From assembly GCF_024105635.1 (NCBI RefSeq), contig NZ_WYDQ01000001.1:3286501-3350500 (forward strand): a DNA stretch of 64,000 nucleotides, written 5' to 3'. The notes beneath the pieces are model-generated. The model saw nothing but the letters and a program-made list of their open reading frames with translations, had not been told where the DNA came from and did not search any database. This document shows, one piece after another, positions 47,159 to 56,419 of the stretch. Positions within the stretch are counted from its first letter, which is position 1; every line of letters starts with the position of its first letter. Source of the DNA: Oceanicola sp. 502str15 (GTDB lineage: Bacteria; Pseudomonadota; Alphaproteobacteria; Rhodobacterales; Rhodobacteraceae). Position numbers and translations under genes: made by a program.

Positions 47159-47926
47159 TCAGGGCATCGGGAGGTAATGGGTGACCCCGCGCCGCGAGGA
47201 GAACTCGGGGCGGCTGCCGGTGGTGGGTTTGAGCGGGATGCTGAAGCCGACGGAGACCCAGTTGTCACGTTCATTCAGCAGGTCGAAGTGGTGTTGACCG
47301 GCGGCGACGGAGAGCTTGACCGCGCGGTCGGTGCCGCTGCTGCCCGGTAGGTCGAGCCAGGTGCTGAAGCCGAGGGCAAGGCGGTAGAAGTCCTGGTCGC
47401 CGGCGGTGAGGTTGGCGGTGTCCTTGGAGAGTTCGCCGTAGCCGGAGAACTTGCCGCCCCGGTCGTAGCGCACGCGCAGGCCCTTGTTGGTGGCATAGGT
47501 GCCCTCGCCCAGCACGCCGCCGAAGGTTTCGCCGAACCAGAGTTCGCCGCCCCAGCCGGCGCCGGTCATCACCGCGGCCTCGACACCGAAGCCATAGGCC
47601 GCGGGCCCTTCGCCCTGGCTGCCGAGCCAGGCGTAGGGGCCGACGGCGAGCCAGTCGTAGGGCCGGGCGCTGACATGGACCAGCGCGCCAGCGGTGGTGA
47701 GGCTGTTGGAGCCGGCGTCGGCGGTGCCGAGGGTGAGATCGACGGTGACATCGCCCCAGCTCAGATCGTAGCCCGCGCGGGCCTCGGCCATCAGGCCATA
47801 GTAGGAGCCGGAGGGGTGGCCGCCGCCTTCGATCGAGAGACCGAAGGATTGCAGCCCGTCAGATTGCTGGGCGAGCGCGGGGAGGGGGAGGAGCAGGGCG
47901 AGGGAGAGGGCGAATGTGCGTAGCAT
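47159..47926 (-). CDS. Outer-membrane beta-barrel-like protein
   Basis: A 255-residue protein: signal peptide MLRTFALSLALLLPLPALAQ, then alternating strands rich in Gly/Tyr/Trp with barrel turns (SYYGLMAEARAGYDLSWGD, YDWLAVGPYAWLGSQGEG, GGELWFGETFGGVLGEGTYA, NWVSVGFSIPLKP). This suggests an outer-membrane or autotransporter-like barrel of eight to twelve strands, but no specific family is clear. ATG 47926 was chosen for the signal peptide; the frame is open to 48193 but runs into the TPP riboswitch region. Confidence 0.72.
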   Translation of the reverse strand: MLRTFALSLALLLPLPALAQQSDGLQSFGLSIEGGGHPSGSYYGLMAEARAGYDLSWGDVTVDLTLGTADAGSNSLTTAGALVHVSARPYDWLAVGPYAWLGSQGEGPAAYGFGVEAAVMTGAGWGGELWFGETFGGVLGEGTYATNKGLRVRYDRGGKFSGYGELSKDTANLTAGDQDFYRLALGFSTWLDLPGSSGTDRAVKLSVAAGQHHFDLLNERDNWVSVGFSIPLKPTTGSRPEFSSRRGVTHYLPMP

Positions 47927-48015
47927 GTTGGTTTCCTTGGGCGTTGCACAGAGACTAGGATGAGCCGGCAGAAAGGAAAGATCCCGCCCGCCGCAGCGCG
48001 GCATGTGTGACCTCC

Positions 48016-48044
48016 TTGCCAAGGCGAACTTGCCCTCTATGCTG
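48016..48044 (+). promoter_or_regulatory. Candidate promoter of the thi operon
   Basis: TTGCCA (48016-48021) and TATGCT (48039-48044) with a 17-base spacer. The predicted start near 48051 coincides with the 5' side of the TPP riboswitch. Confidence 0.55.
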
Positions 48045-48051
48045 CGCTTCA

Positions 48052-48151
48052 CCTCGGGGTGCCTGCGCAAGTGGGCTGAGATGCGGCAGTGAGTGCCTGC
48101 GAACCCGTCGAACCTGAACCGGCTAGAACCGGCGGAGGGAAGGTTTCGAGA
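48052..48151 (+). promoter_or_regulatory. TPP riboswitch (THI element)
   Basis: The conserved order is complete: GGGGTGCC (48056-48063), GGGCTGAGA (48073-48081), CCCGTCGAACCTGAACCGG (48104-48122), TAGAACCGGCGGAGGGAAGG (48124-48143). P1 pairs CTCG (48053-48056) with CGAG (48147-48150). It should lower expression of thiBPQ when thiamine diphosphate is abundant. Confidence 0.95.
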
Positions 48152-48195
48152 CACCTCGATTGCCCGCTCCGCCCGCATGCAATGGAGGACCACCC

Positions 48196-49170
48196 ATGAA
48201 AGCCCCCCTCATCGCCGCGGGATTTGCACTTGTCGCCAGCACGGCGGCTGCAGAGACCCTGACGGTATACGCCCCCGACTACTTCGCCAGCGAATGGGGC
48301 CCCGGCCCCGCGATCCAGGCCGCCTACGAGGCCGAATGCGGCTGCGAGCTGGAGTTCGTCACCGGCGACGTGCTGCCGCGCATCCTGCTGGAAGGCGAGC
48401 GCAGCGAGGCCGATGTGGCCATCGGCCTGAGCCAGGACGAGATTGCCCGCGCCGGAGCGAGCGGGCTGTTTGCGCCGCATGGGCAGGATGTTTCGTCTCT
48501 GACCATGCCGGTTTCGTGGGAAGACGATACCTTCCTGCCGTTCGATTGGAGCCATCTCGCCTTCATCTACGACGAGCGGACGGAAAACCCGCCGACCAGC
48601 TTCGAGGCGCTGCTGGCGCTGCCCGACGACACGCGGATCGTGATTCAGGACCCGCGCGCCTCGGCGGCCGGGCTGGCGCTGGTGATGTGGGTCGAGGCGC
48701 TTTATGGCGACAAGGCGGGCGAGGCCTGGGAACGGCTTGCGCCGAAGATCCTGACCGTCACCAAGGGCTGGAGCGAGGCCTACGGGCTGTTCACCGAGGG
48801 CGAGGCCGACATGGTGCTGAGCTACACCACCTCGCCCGCCTATCACATCATGGCCGAGGGCGATGAGAGCAAGAAGGCGGCGATCTTCGAGGAGGGGAAC
48901 TACCTTTACGTGGAACTGGCGGCCAAGCTGGCCTCGAGTGACCAGCCGGAGCTGGCGCAGGGGTTCATGGATTTCATCCTCAGCGACGGGTTCCAGCAGG
49001 CGATTCCGGAGGGCAACTGGAGCTTTCCGGCCAAGCTGGACCCGGAAAAGCTGCCCGAGGTCTTCCGCAACCTGCCGGTGCCGGCGACCGCGGTTTACGT
49101 GAGCGCGGAGGAGGCCGAAGCGCTGAAAGCGGACGCGATCGAGACGTGGCGGCAAGGTCTGAGCCAGTAG
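48196..49170 (+). CDS. thiB: Thiamine ABC transporter substrate-binding protein
   Basis: A 324-residue periplasmic binding protein: signal peptide APLIAAGFALVASTAAA, then the ThiB pattern TLTVYAPDYFASEWGPGPAI, LPRILLEGERSEADVAIGL, FLPFDWSHLAFIYDE, DPRASAAGLALVMWVEALYG and SYTTSPAYHIMAEGDESK. Takes up thiamine and its phosphates. GGAGG before ATG 48196 supports the start. First gene under the TPP riboswitch, overlapping thiP. Confidence 0.94.
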   Translation: MKAPLIAAGFALVASTAAAETLTVYAPDYFASEWGPGPAIQAAYEAECGCELEFVTGDVLPRILLEGERSEADVAIGLSQDEIARAGASGLFAPHGQDVSSLTMPVSWEDDTFLPFDWSHLAFIYDERTENPPTSFEALLALPDDTRIVIQDPRASAAGLALVMWVEALYGDKAGEAWERLAPKILTVTKGWSEAYGLFTEGEADMVLSYTTSPAYHIMAEGDESKKAAIFEEGNYLYVELAAKLASSDQPELAQGFMDFILSDGFQQAIPEGNWSFPAKLDPEKLPEVFRNLPVPATAVYVSAEEAEALKADAIETWRQGLSQ

Positions 49171-50693
49171 CACGCAGCCTTGCAGCCCTCGCGGCGGCGC
49201 TGGTTCTGGCGCTGACGCTGGGGACGCTGGTGGCTGTTGCCTTGCGGGCCGAAGGGTTTGCCGGGGTGAGTGCGGCGGCGCGGGATGCGCTGTGGTTCAC
49301 GCTCTGGCAGGCCGTTGTTTCGGCCACGCTGAGCGTTGTGCTGGCGATACCGGTCGCGCGGGCGCTTGCGCGACGGAGCTTTTACGGGCGGGGGGCGGTG
49401 ATCACCTTGATGGGCGCCCCCTTCATCCTTCCGACCATCGTTGCCGTGCTGGGGCTTGTCGCCGTGTTCGGGCGCTCGGGCGCGATCAACGCCAGCCTGC
49501 GGGCGCTGGGGCTGCCGGAGGTGAGCCTCTACGGTGCGCAGGGGGTGATTCTGGCGCATGTGTTCTTCAACCTGCCGCTGGCGGTGCGGCTGGTGTTGCA
49601 GGGGTGGCTGGCGATCCCGGCCGAACGGTTTCGGCTCGCGGCCTCGCTCGGCATGGGGCCGGGCGCGGTGCAGCGCGGGCTTGAATGGCCGATGCTGCGG
49701 GGCGTGCTGCCGGGCGCGTGGCTGCTGATCTTTGCGCTCTGCCTGACGAGCTTTGCCGTGGCGCTGGCGCTGGGCGGCGGGCCGGGGGCGACGACGGTGG
49801 AGCTGGCGATCTATCAGGCGTTTCGATTCGAATACGACCTTGGCGCCGCCTCGGTGCTGGGGCTGGTGCAATTTGCCCTTGCGGGCACGGCGGCGGCGCT
49901 GGCCTGGGGGCTGGCGCGGCCTGCGGTGTTTGCGGGCGGGCTGGGCGGCACGGTACGGCGCTGGGATGGCGGCGGGTGGCTGCGGGTGCAGGACGCGCTC
50001 TGCGTGGCGCTGGCGGCGCTGTTCCTGCTGGCCCCGCTCTGCGCGGTTGCGCTGAAGGGGGTGGCGGGGCTGTTCGAGATGCCCGGCACGGTCTGGGCGG
50101 CGGCGGGGCGCTCGGTGGCGGTGGCGCTGGGCTCGGCGGCGCTGTGCCTTGCGCTGACCCTGCCGATGGCCCTAGCGGCGCGGCGGGGGCTTTGGGTGCA
50201 GCTCGTGGGGGTGCTGCCGCTGGCGGCTTCGCCGCTGGTGATCGGCACCGGGCTGTTCATCGTCAGCTACCGCTGGGTGCGGCCTGACGAGATTGCCCTG
50301 CTGGTAACGGCGGTGGTGAACGCGGTGCTGGCCCTGCCCTTTGCCCTCGCGGTGCTGGTGCCTGCGGCGGCGGAGATGCGGGCGGGCAAGGGGCGGCTGG
50401 CCGACAGCCTCGGCATGGGCGGGTTTGCCCGGTTGCGGCTGGTGACGCTGCCTGCCCTGCGCCGCCCGATCGGATTTTCGCTCGGGCTGGCGGCGGCGCT
50501 GTCGATGGGCGACCTCGGGGTGATCGCGATGTTTGCCGATGGCGACACGGCGACGCTGCCGTTGCAGCTCTACCGGCTGATGGCGTCCTACCGGATCGAG
50601 CAGGCTGCGGGGGCGGCGTTGCTCCTTCTGGCGCTGTCGCTGACGCTGTTCTGGGCATTTGACAGGGGAGGGCGGGCCGATGCTGGCGCTTGA
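49146..50693 (+). CDS. thiP: Thiamine ABC transporter permease
   Basis: A 515-residue permease with two BPD_transp_1 halves (about 12 helices). Each half contains an EAA-type loop: AAASLGMG-like RLAASLGMGPGAVQRGLEWP and LADSLGMGGFARLRLVTLPALRRP. Characteristic ThiP stretches: AALVLALTLGTLVAVALRAEG, GAPFILPTIVAVLGLVAVFG and ASPLVIGTGLFI. Start GTG 49146 lies inside the thiB 3' end (25-base overlap). Confidence 0.92.
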   Translation: MAARSEPVARSLAALAAALVLALTLGTLVAVALRAEGFAGVSAAARDALWFTLWQAVVSATLSVVLAIPVARALARRSFYGRGAVITLMGAPFILPTIVAVLGLVAVFGRSGAINASLRALGLPEVSLYGAQGVILAHVFFNLPLAVRLVLQGWLAIPAERFRLAASLGMGPGAVQRGLEWPMLRGVLPGAWLLIFALCLTSFAVALALGGGPGATTVELAIYQAFRFEYDLGAASVLGLVQFALAGTAAALAWGLARPAVFAGGLGGTVRRWDGGGWLRVQDALCVALAALFLLAPLCAVALKGVAGLFEMPGTVWAAAGRSVAVALGSAALCLALTLPMALAARRGLWVQLVGVLPLAASPLVIGTGLFIVSYRWVRPDEIALLVTAVVNAVLALPFALAVLVPAAAEMRAGKGRLADSLGMGGFARLRLVTLPALRRPIGFSLGLAAALSMGDLGVIAMFADGDTATLPLQLYRLMASYRIEQAAGAALLLLALSLTLFWAFDRGGRADAGA

Positions 50694-51372
50694 GGGGCTG
50701 CTGCTGGAGCAGGGTGACTTTGCGTTGCGGGCCGACTGGCAGGTGGAGCCGGGCGCGCGGGTTGCGGTGATCGGGCCGTCGGGGGCGGGCAAGTCGACGC
50801 TGCTGATGGGGATTGCCGGGTTTGTGGAGGTCAGCGCCGGACGGATTGCCTGGGCGGGGCGTGACCTCGACGGGCTGGCGCCGGGCGCGCGGCCGGTGAG
50901 CGTGCTGTTTCAGGAGGAGAACCTGTTTGGCCACCTGAGCACCGAGCGAAACGTGGGCCTCGGGCTGCGGACGGATCTACGGCTCACGGCGGAGGACAGG
51001 GGGCAGGTCGAGGCGGCGCTGGAGCGGGTCGGGCTGGGTGGCATGGGCGGGCGGATGCCGCGCGAACTCAGCGGTGGGCAGCGCAGCCGGGTGGCGCTGG
51101 CGCGGGTGCTGCTGCGGCAGCGGCCGGTGCTGCTGCTGGACGAGCCCTTTGCGGCGCTCGGACCGGCGCTGAAGCGCGAGATGCTGGCGCTGGTCGCGGA
51201 GATCGCGGAGGAGAGCGGGGCCACGGTGCTGATGGTCACACACGACCCGGAAGATGCGCGGGCCTTCGCGGCGCAGGTGGTGGTGGTGGCAGGGGGCCGG
51301 GCGGAGGCCCCGGTGGCGACCGGGCCGCTGCTGGACGATCCGCCGGAGGCCTTGCGGGCCTATCTGGGGTAG
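50680..51372 (+). CDS. thiQ: Thiamine ABC transporter ATP-binding protein
   Basis: A 230-residue ABC ATPase: Walker A GPSGAGKSTLL, Q-loop VLFQEENLFGHLS, signature LSGGQRSRVALARVLL, Walker [13 protein letters not shown], switch His in VTHDPEDARAFA. The FQEENLF and 'ALxPxLKREML' features are typical of ThiQ. ATG 50680 is preceded by GGGGAGGG; the gene overlaps thiP by 14 bases. Followed by a bidirectional terminator facing petC. Confidence 0.93.
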   Translation: MLALEGLLLEQGDFALRADWQVEPGARVAVIGPSGAGKSTLLMGIAGFVEVSAGRIAWAGRDLDGLAPGARPVSVLFQEENLFGHLSTERNVGLGLRTDLRLTAEDRGQVEAALERVGLGGMGGRMPRELSGGQRSRVALARVLLRQRPVLLLDEPFAALGPALKREMLALVAEIAEESGATVLMVTHDPEDARAFAAQVVVVAGGRAEAPVATGPLLDDPPEALRAYLG

Positions 51373-51415
51373 GGGCGGCGGATTTTACCCACCCGACGGG
51401 AGCCTGGAGCCAACG

Positions 51416-51449
51416 AAAAAGGCGCGAACCGTGAGGTCCGCGCCTTTTG
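51416..51449. terminator. Bidirectional terminator between thiQ and petC
   Basis: AAAAGGCGCGAAC (51417-51429), loop CGTGAG, GTCCGCGCCTTTT (51436-51448), one mismatch. The A- and T-tracts on both sides can serve thiQ (+) and petC (-). Confidence 0.85.
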
Positions 51450-51471
51450 TTCTGTTACCAGGTGAGCCGGA

Positions 51472-52707
51472 TCAGCTCTTGGCGTTCAGCTCCTTGGCCC
51501 GTGCCTTGTGCGGGGCCCAGAGGCGCTTGTTGGTGAGGTAGAGCAGCACCGACAGGAAGATCAGGAAGCCGACGATGAGGAAGCCGGTTTCCTTGCGCTG
51601 CATCATCTTGGGCTCTGCCGTCCACATCAGGAAGGCGGCGATGTCTTCGGCCTCGTGATGCAGGTCGTTGGCGTGGCCGTCATCGAACTCGACATCCTCG
51701 CCCGCGAGCGGGGGGGCCATGCTGATCCAGCCGCCGGGGAAGGCGGTGTTGCCGTAGAAGGTGGAGCCGTACTCGGTTTTCTCTTCGCCGGTGTAGCCGG
51801 TCATCAGAGAGGCGATGTACTCGGCGCCGCCCATGCCCTTGAAGAGCTGGTTCATGCCGGTGCCGTAGGGACCGTGGAAACCGGCGCGGGCCTTGGCCAT
51901 CAGGCTGAGGTCGGGGGCATTTGCCGTCATGTTGGCCGGGAAGTTGTCGGACGGGAGCGGCGTGCGGAATTCGCCCAGCGCAGCGTCGTAGAACTGGCGG
52001 TTGTTGTCTTCGTCGAGGATCGGGAACTCGGAGGCGTAGGCGCGAACCTGGTCGTCGGAGTAGCCGAGCCCGCCGTCTTCGGCCATGGAGCGGAAGGAGA
52101 CGTAGCGCAGACCGTGACAGGCGGAGCAGATCTCGGTGTAGATCTTCAACCCGCGCTGCAGCTGGTTCTGGTCGTACTTGCCGAAGGGGCCCTCGAAGGA
52201 GAAGGCGAAGTCTTCGGTGTGGCCGGTGGCGTGGGCCGCATCGGCGTGCTCTTCCTCGCCGTGTTCGGCCATGGCGTGATCTGCGTCCTCGGCCATTTCG
52301 GCTTCTTCGGGCGCCTCTTCACCGGTGGCTTCGGCGGCTTCTGCCGGAGTTTCTTCGGCAGCTTCCTCGGCGGGAGCTTCGGCTTCTTCGGCAGGAGCTT
52401 CCTCTGGTGCGGCCTCTTCAGCAGGGGCTTCTTCCGGGGTGGCTTCTTCCTCGGCGGGGGCCGCCTCTTCGGCAGCCTCCTCGGCAGGAGCTTCTTCCGT
52501 GGTTGCCTCCTCTGCCGGTGCCTCTTCCGGGGCGGCCTCCTCTGCGGGGGCCTCCTCGGTCGTGGTCTCGGCAGGGGCTTCGGCAGGCGCCTCGGTTTCG
52601 GTTTCTACAGCCAGGGGCTGCTCGTCTTCCGTGGTCTCTGCCTCCTGGGCGGCGAGCGGAAGGGTGGCGAGGCTGGCTGCCGCGAGGGCGATGGCGAACT
52701 TGCGCAT
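51472..52707 (-). CDS. petC: Cytochrome c1 with long acidic insert
   Basis: A 411-residue subunit of the bc1 complex. Signal peptide ([17 protein letters not shown]), then an approximately 140-residue low-complexity segment (about 22-160) of [15 protein letters not shown] repeats. The mature cytochrome domain starts near [17 protein letters not shown], with heme site [14 protein letters not shown] (Cys194, Cys197, His198) and the Met ligand region in [23 protein letters not shown]. It ends with a C-terminal membrane anchor ([20 protein letters not shown]). Typical c1 is about 260-280 residues; Paracoccus denitrificans has a comparable acidic insert. GGAGGAGAG precedes ATG 52707. Confidence 0.93.
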   Translation of the reverse strand: MRKFAIALAAASLATLPLAAQEAETTEDEQPLAVETETEAPAEAPAETTTEEAPAEEAAPEEAPAEEATTEEAPAEEAAEEAAPAEEEATPEEAPAEEAAPEEAPAEEAEAPAEEAAEETPAEAAEATGEEAPEEAEMAEDADHAMAEHGEEEHADAAHATGHTEDFAFSFEGPFGKYDQNQLQRGLKIYTEICSACHGLRYVSFRSMAEDGGLGYSDDQVRAYASEFPILDEDNNRQFYDAALGEFRTPLPSDNFPANMTANAPDLSLMAKARAGFHGPYGTGMNQLFKGMGGAEYIASLMTGYTGEEKTEYGSTFYGNTAFPGGWISMAPPLAGEDVEFDDGHANDLHHEAEDIAAFLMWTAEPKMMQRKETGFLIVGFLIFLSVLLYLTNKRLWAPHKARAKELNAKS

Positions 52708-52721
52708 TGGGTCTCTCCTCC

Positions 52722-54044
52722 TCATTCCGCCGGCGTGTGAGCGCCGCCGTAATGGGCGTTGAAGTCGTCTTCGATGGTCGCGGGTCGTGCGAGCGGCTTT
52801 TCGATCACCCCGAGGAGCGGCAGGATCACCAGGAAGTAGGCGAACCAATAGGCCGACGCGACCAGCGAGAAGCTGGAATAGGGCTCTTCGGCGGGCATGG
52901 CGCCCAGCCACATCAGAACCACGAAGTCGATGACCAGCAGCAGGAACCACCACTTGAACATCGGGCGGTAGCGGCCCGAGCGCACGGAGGAGGTATCGAG
53001 CCACGGGGTCAGCGCCATCACCGCGATTGCGCCGAACATCGCCAGCACGCCGAAGAACTTGGCGTCGATGATGCCGAAGCTGATCCAGTTGGCGAACATC
53101 ACCACCCAGACGTCGGAGGTGAAGGCGCGCAGGATCGCGTAGAACGGCAGGAAGTACCATTCGGGCACGATGTGGGCCGGTGTCGAGAGCGGGTTGGCCT
53201 CGATGTAGTTGTCGGGGTGGCCGAGGTAGTTGGGCATGAAGGCCACGACCGCGAAGAACACCGCGAGGATCACCGCGAGTGCGAAGAGATCCTTGATGAC
53301 GAAGTAGGGCCAGAACGGCAGCGTGTCTTTCTCGGCCTCTTCCTTGGAGGAGGTCCGCACGTCAACCCCGGTGGGGTTATTGTTGCCGGTGGTGTGGAAG
53401 GCCCAGATGTGGACCGCAACCAGCGCCGCGATGACCATGGGAAGCAGGTAGTGCAGCGAGAAGAAGCGGTTGAGCGTGGCGTTGTCGACCGCAGGTCCGC
53501 CGAGCAGCCAGGTCTGGATGTCGGGGCCGATGAAGGGGATCGCGCCGAACAGGCCGGTGATCACGGTGGCACCCCAGAACGACATCTGGCCCCAGGGCAG
53601 CACGTAGCCGAGGAAGCCGGTGCCCATCATGCAGAGGTAGATCAGCATGCCGACAATCCAGGTCACTTCGCGGGGCGCCTTGTAGGAGCCGTAGAACAGG
53701 CCGCGGAAGATGTGGATGTAGACGGCAAAGAAGAACAGCGAGGCGCCGTTCATGTGGGTATAGCGGATGAAGTAGCCGCCGTTCACGTTGCGCATGATGT
53801 GCTCGATCGAGGCGAAGGCCTTGTCGACATGCGGGGTGTAGTGCATCGCCAGGACGACGCCGGTGGCGATCATCAGGACGAGGCAGAAGGTCAGGACGAT
53901 GCCCCAGATCCACCACCAGTTCAGGTTCTTGGGGGTGGGGATCATCAGGGTGTCATAGGCCAGCCCGACGATGGGCAGACGGGAGTGGAGCCATTTCTCG
54001 ATGCCCGTCTTGGGCTCGTAATGGTCGTGCGGGATACCAGACAT
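52722..54044 (-). CDS. petB: Cytochrome b of the bc1 complex
   Basis: A 440-residue cytochrome b with eight membrane helices. The four heme histidines are recognisable as pairs: [12 protein letters not shown] and [11 protein letters not shown] in helix [10 protein letters not shown] and [13 protein letters not shown] [12 protein letters not shown] in helix D. The quinol-site PEWY appears in [16 protein letters not shown], and [18 protein letters not shown] is the canonical cd loop. It oxidises ubiquinol and drives proton translocation. Middle gene of petABC on the minus strand. Confidence 0.97.
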   Translation of the reverse strand: MSGIPHDHYEPKTGIEKWLHSRLPIVGLAYDTLMIPTPKNLNWWWIWGIVLTFCLVLMIATGVVLAMHYTPHVDKAFASIEHIMRNVNGGYFIRYTHMNGASLFFFAVYIHIFRGLFYGSYKAPREVTWIVGMLIYLCMMGTGFLGYVLPWGQMSFWGATVITGLFGAIPFIGPDIQTWLLGGPAVDNATLNRFFSLHYLLPMVIAALVAVHIWAFHTTGNNNPTGVDVRTSSKEEAEKDTLPFWPYFVIKDLFALAVILAVFFAVVAFMPNYLGHPDNYIEANPLSTPAHIVPEWYFLPFYAILRAFTSDVWVVMFANWISFGIIDAKFFGVLAMFGAIAVMALTPWLDTSSVRSGRYRPMFKWWFLLLVIDFVVLMWLGAMPAEEPYSSFSLVASAYWFAYFLVILPLLGVIEKPLARPATIEDDFNAHYGGAHTPAE

Positions 54045-54059
54045 CTTCGCGCGTCTCCC

Positions 54060-54620
54060 TTAGCCGAGTTGAATTGTTGTGTCGTCGACGAAGACCGCGA
54101 CCGGCACCGGAAGGTTCTCGGGTGCGGGGCCTTTGCGGATGCGACCGGACGTGTCGTAGTGCGAGCCGTGGCAGGGGCAGAACCAGCCGCCGAACTCGCC
54201 GGCGCCATCCCCTAGCGGCACGCAGCCGAGGTGGGTGCAGACGCCCATCATCACCAGCCACTCGCCATCCTCGCTCAGGGCGCGGTTGTCGTCGGTGGCG
54301 GGCAGGCCGGGCTTGTTGGCGTTGCGGTCGATCGGGTCAACCAGCTGGCTGACCTCGACGGCGCGGGCCTCTTCGATCTCTTCGGCGGTGCGGCGGCGGA
54401 TGAACACCGGCTTGCCGAGCCATTTGACGGTCAGCTGGGTGCCCTGCTCGACGCCGGACACATCCACCCGAATCGAGCTGAGGGCCCGAACATCGGCGGA
54501 GGGGTTCATCTGGTTGACCAGACCCCAGCCGGCGCCGCCAGCGGCGACGATGCCCGCTCCTGCGGTAGCGTAATAGATGAAATCCCGGCGTGTACCTTCG
54601 GGCTCGTGAGTGTCCGACAC
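54060..54620 (-). CDS. petA: Ubiquinol-cytochrome c reductase Rieske Fe-S subunit
   Basis: A 186-residue Rieske protein: Tat-type signal anchor ([21 protein letters not shown], seen in parts; twin Arg), the hinge, and the [2Fe-2S] cluster motifs CTHLGCVP and CPCHGSHYD. The start is GTG 54620 with AAGGAG eight bases upstream. It opens the petABC operon. The 287-base region between petA and the divergent beta-barrel gene should hold both promoters; I see no clear operator there apart from a GGCCCG/CGGGCC leader hairpin at 54641-54661. Confidence 0.96.
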   Translation of the reverse strand: MSDTHEPEGTRRDFIYYATAGAGIVAAGGAGWGLVNQMNPSADVRALSSIRVDVSGVEQGTQLTVKWLGKPVFIRRRTAEEIEEARAVEVSQLVDPIDRNANKPGLPATDDNRALSEDGEWLVMMGVCTHLGCVPLGDGAGEFGGWFCPCHGSHYDTSGRIRKGPAPENLPVPVAVFVDDTTIQLG

Positions 54621-54907
54621 GGGTTGTTCTCCTTCTCACCGGCCCGGCGCGTTGGCGGGCCATGACGCGGCATGACAAAGGCGTGAAGCCCAGCCATTTC
54701 GCGCGGTTATTAGCTGGCCCCATCGCGCCAGTCCAGCGGACATTCCGGCGCAGTTGCGGCCAAGTGACGCAAAATCGGGGTAACTGCCGGAAAAATGGCA
54801 CAGAAGAGCGCGTTCGCATCCTGTTGAAGCGGGGTCTGCTGTAAATCCGTGGCCTGCGTGCTAGGTGAGGAGAAATATCCTGAAGACCTGTTGGAGCCGA
54901 GCTTTCC

Positions 54908-55576
54908 ATGCGCATTCCCGCCATCGCCCGTTTCGCCACTGCCCTGGCCGTCACCCTTGCCGCCGCCCTGCCCGCACGGGCGGAGGTGGAGCTGAGTTTC
55001 TACACCGGCTACCAGACCTCGCCGCACAGTCGGTTTGAGGGCACGGATGCGGGCACGCCGTTTTCGTTTCTGGCCGAGTGGGAGGGGCGCAGCTTCGAGA
55101 TGCCGCCCTACTATGGTGTCCGGGCGATGTGGTGGCGCAATGCGAACTGGGGCTTCGGCGCCGAATTCACTCATGCCAAGGTTTACGCCTCCGACGAGAC
55201 GCTGGCCGACAACGGGCTGGAGACGCTGGAGATGACCGACGGGATCAACATTCTGACGGCCAACCTGATGTATCGCTGGCCCGGCCAGTGGGCGGGCGGG
55301 AAGATCACGCCCTATGTCGGCGGCGGCCTGGGTGTGGCGATTCCGCATATCGAGTTTCAGCAGACCGGCGGGGCGGAAACCTTCGAGTATCAGGTGAGCG
55401 GACCGGCCGCGCGCTGGATTGCCGGGGCCTCCTATGCGCTGAACGACAACTGGGCGCTGTTTGGCGAGTACAACGGCACCTACTCGTCGAACAAGGGCGA
55501 CCTCGAGGGCGGCGGCGAATGGGAAAGCAACATTCTGACCAACGCGATCAACGTCGGCCTGAGCTACAACTTCTGA
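54908..55576 (+). CDS. Outer-membrane beta-barrel protein (OmpA/OMP_b-brl-like)
   Basis: A 222-residue protein: signal peptide ATALAVTLAAALPARA, then eight-strand barrel-like alternation (EVELSFYTGYQTSPHS, PPYYGVRAMWWRNANWGFGAEFTHAKVY, ITPYVGGGLGVAIPHIEF, RWIAGASYALNDNWALFGEYN) and a terminal aromatic residue in NVGLSYNF, the usual assembly signal. Small barrels of this kind are common surface proteins; the ligand is unknown. Confidence 0.85.
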   Translation: MRIPAIARFATALAVTLAAALPARAEVELSFYTGYQTSPHSRFEGTDAGTPFSFLAEWEGRSFEMPPYYGVRAMWWRNANWGFGAEFTHAKVYASDETLADNGLETLEMTDGINILTANLMYRWPGQWAGGKITPYVGGGLGVAIPHIEFQQTGGAETFEYQVSGPAARWIAGASYALNDNWALFGEYNGTYSSNKGDLEGGGEWESNILTNAINVGLSYNF

Positions 55577-55618
55577 CAGAGGCGCCGGGCTGACCCCGGC
55601 GGGCAGCGGGCCGGAGCG

Positions 55619-56233
55619 TTACGCCTCGGGCGGCTGGGTGGCCTGCATGGAGGGGCGCTCGCTGAAGCGGGCGAACCACTCTGCGAGGGCCTCGTTGCCG
55701 CTGCGCCAGTCACGTGCCGGGTGGCGGAAATCGGCATAGCCGAGGCCGCAGGCGAGCGCGATCTGCGCGGCGTCGATCGGGCCGGAGAGGTGGCTCATCC
55801 AGCGCGAGTTGGCCTGTGCCGCGGCGCGATGGGCCTTGCTCCACTGGGCTTCGACGATCTCTGCGCTCTGCTTTTCCTCGGGCCGCAGGCGGGCCTCGTA
55901 GGTCATGGCCAGAATCGCCTCGGTAAAGCCGTGGGCCATGGCCTCCAGCGTCAGCACCTCCCAGATGCGGCCCTCGGGATAGAGCTTGCCGCTGGCCTGG
56001 GAATCGAGGAAGCGGCAGATCACCCGGCTGTCGAACATTGCCGGGCCGTCGGGGCGCTCTAGGGTGGGAATCTTGCCCAGCGGGTTCTGCGCGACCGGCA
56101 TGCTGCCCGGCTCGAGCGGGGTGCCGACGGAGGCGCTGCACTCGATCTCGTCGACCAGCCCGACCTCGTGGGCGACCACCATCACCATGCGGACGAAGGG
56201 CGAGGCGGGGCTGTGGTGGAGGATATAGGGCAT
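55619..56233 (-). CDS. Glutathione S-transferase family protein
   Basis: A 204-residue GST: HHSPASPFVRMVMVVAHEVGL (N-terminal helix with candidate Ser/His active site), NPLGKIPTLERPDGPAMFDSRVICRFLD (cis-Pro and DS glutathione contact), and a helical C-terminal domain (IDAAQIALACGLGYADFR). The start was set at ATG 56233 (MPYILHHSP); ATG 56242 three residues earlier is possible. An 11-bp repeat array lies about 85 bases upstream. Confidence 0.87.
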   Translation of the reverse strand: MPYILHHSPASPFVRMVMVVAHEVGLVDEIECSASVGTPLEPGSMPVAQNPLGKIPTLERPDGPAMFDSRVICRFLDSQASGKLYPEGRIWEVLTLEAMAHGFTEAILAMTYEARLRPEEKQSAEIVEAQWSKAHRAAAQANSRWMSHLSGPIDAAQIALACGLGYADFRHPARDWRSGNEALAEWFARFSERPSMQATQPPEA

Positions 56234-56317
56234 GGTTTGCAACCGGCTGAGTTAACGGACAATTCACGTTGGCGGAAGTTTGTGCCGGTGGCAAGTTAAC
56301 CTTGAGTCGGTCGATGT

Positions 56318-56350
56318 CACATCCCGTGCACAGGCCGTACACATCCCGTG
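56318..56350. repeat. Three tandem 11-bp repeats (locus B)
   Basis: CACATCCCGTG, CACAGGCCGTA and CACATCCCGTG are adjacent, followed by CATAC as in locus A (16371-16403). They lie upstream of the minus-strand GST gene. GTTAAC occurs at 56251, 56295 and 56379, and GAGTTAACGG (56249-56258) also occurs near locus A (16500-16509). Confidence 0.6.
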
Positions 56351-56419
56351 CATACATTTTTTGACATGGGCGCCAGAGGTTAACGCCGCGGGCGCAGGCG
56401 ATTGACGGTGCGTCGGCCG

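Noticed and set aside
51508..54215. Long + strand open frames over petC/petB, including Gly/Phe- and Ser/Ala-rich repeats
   Set aside because: The repeats are the complementary frames of the petC APAEEA repeats. The minus-strand petABC genes are certain, so these are not separate repeat proteins.
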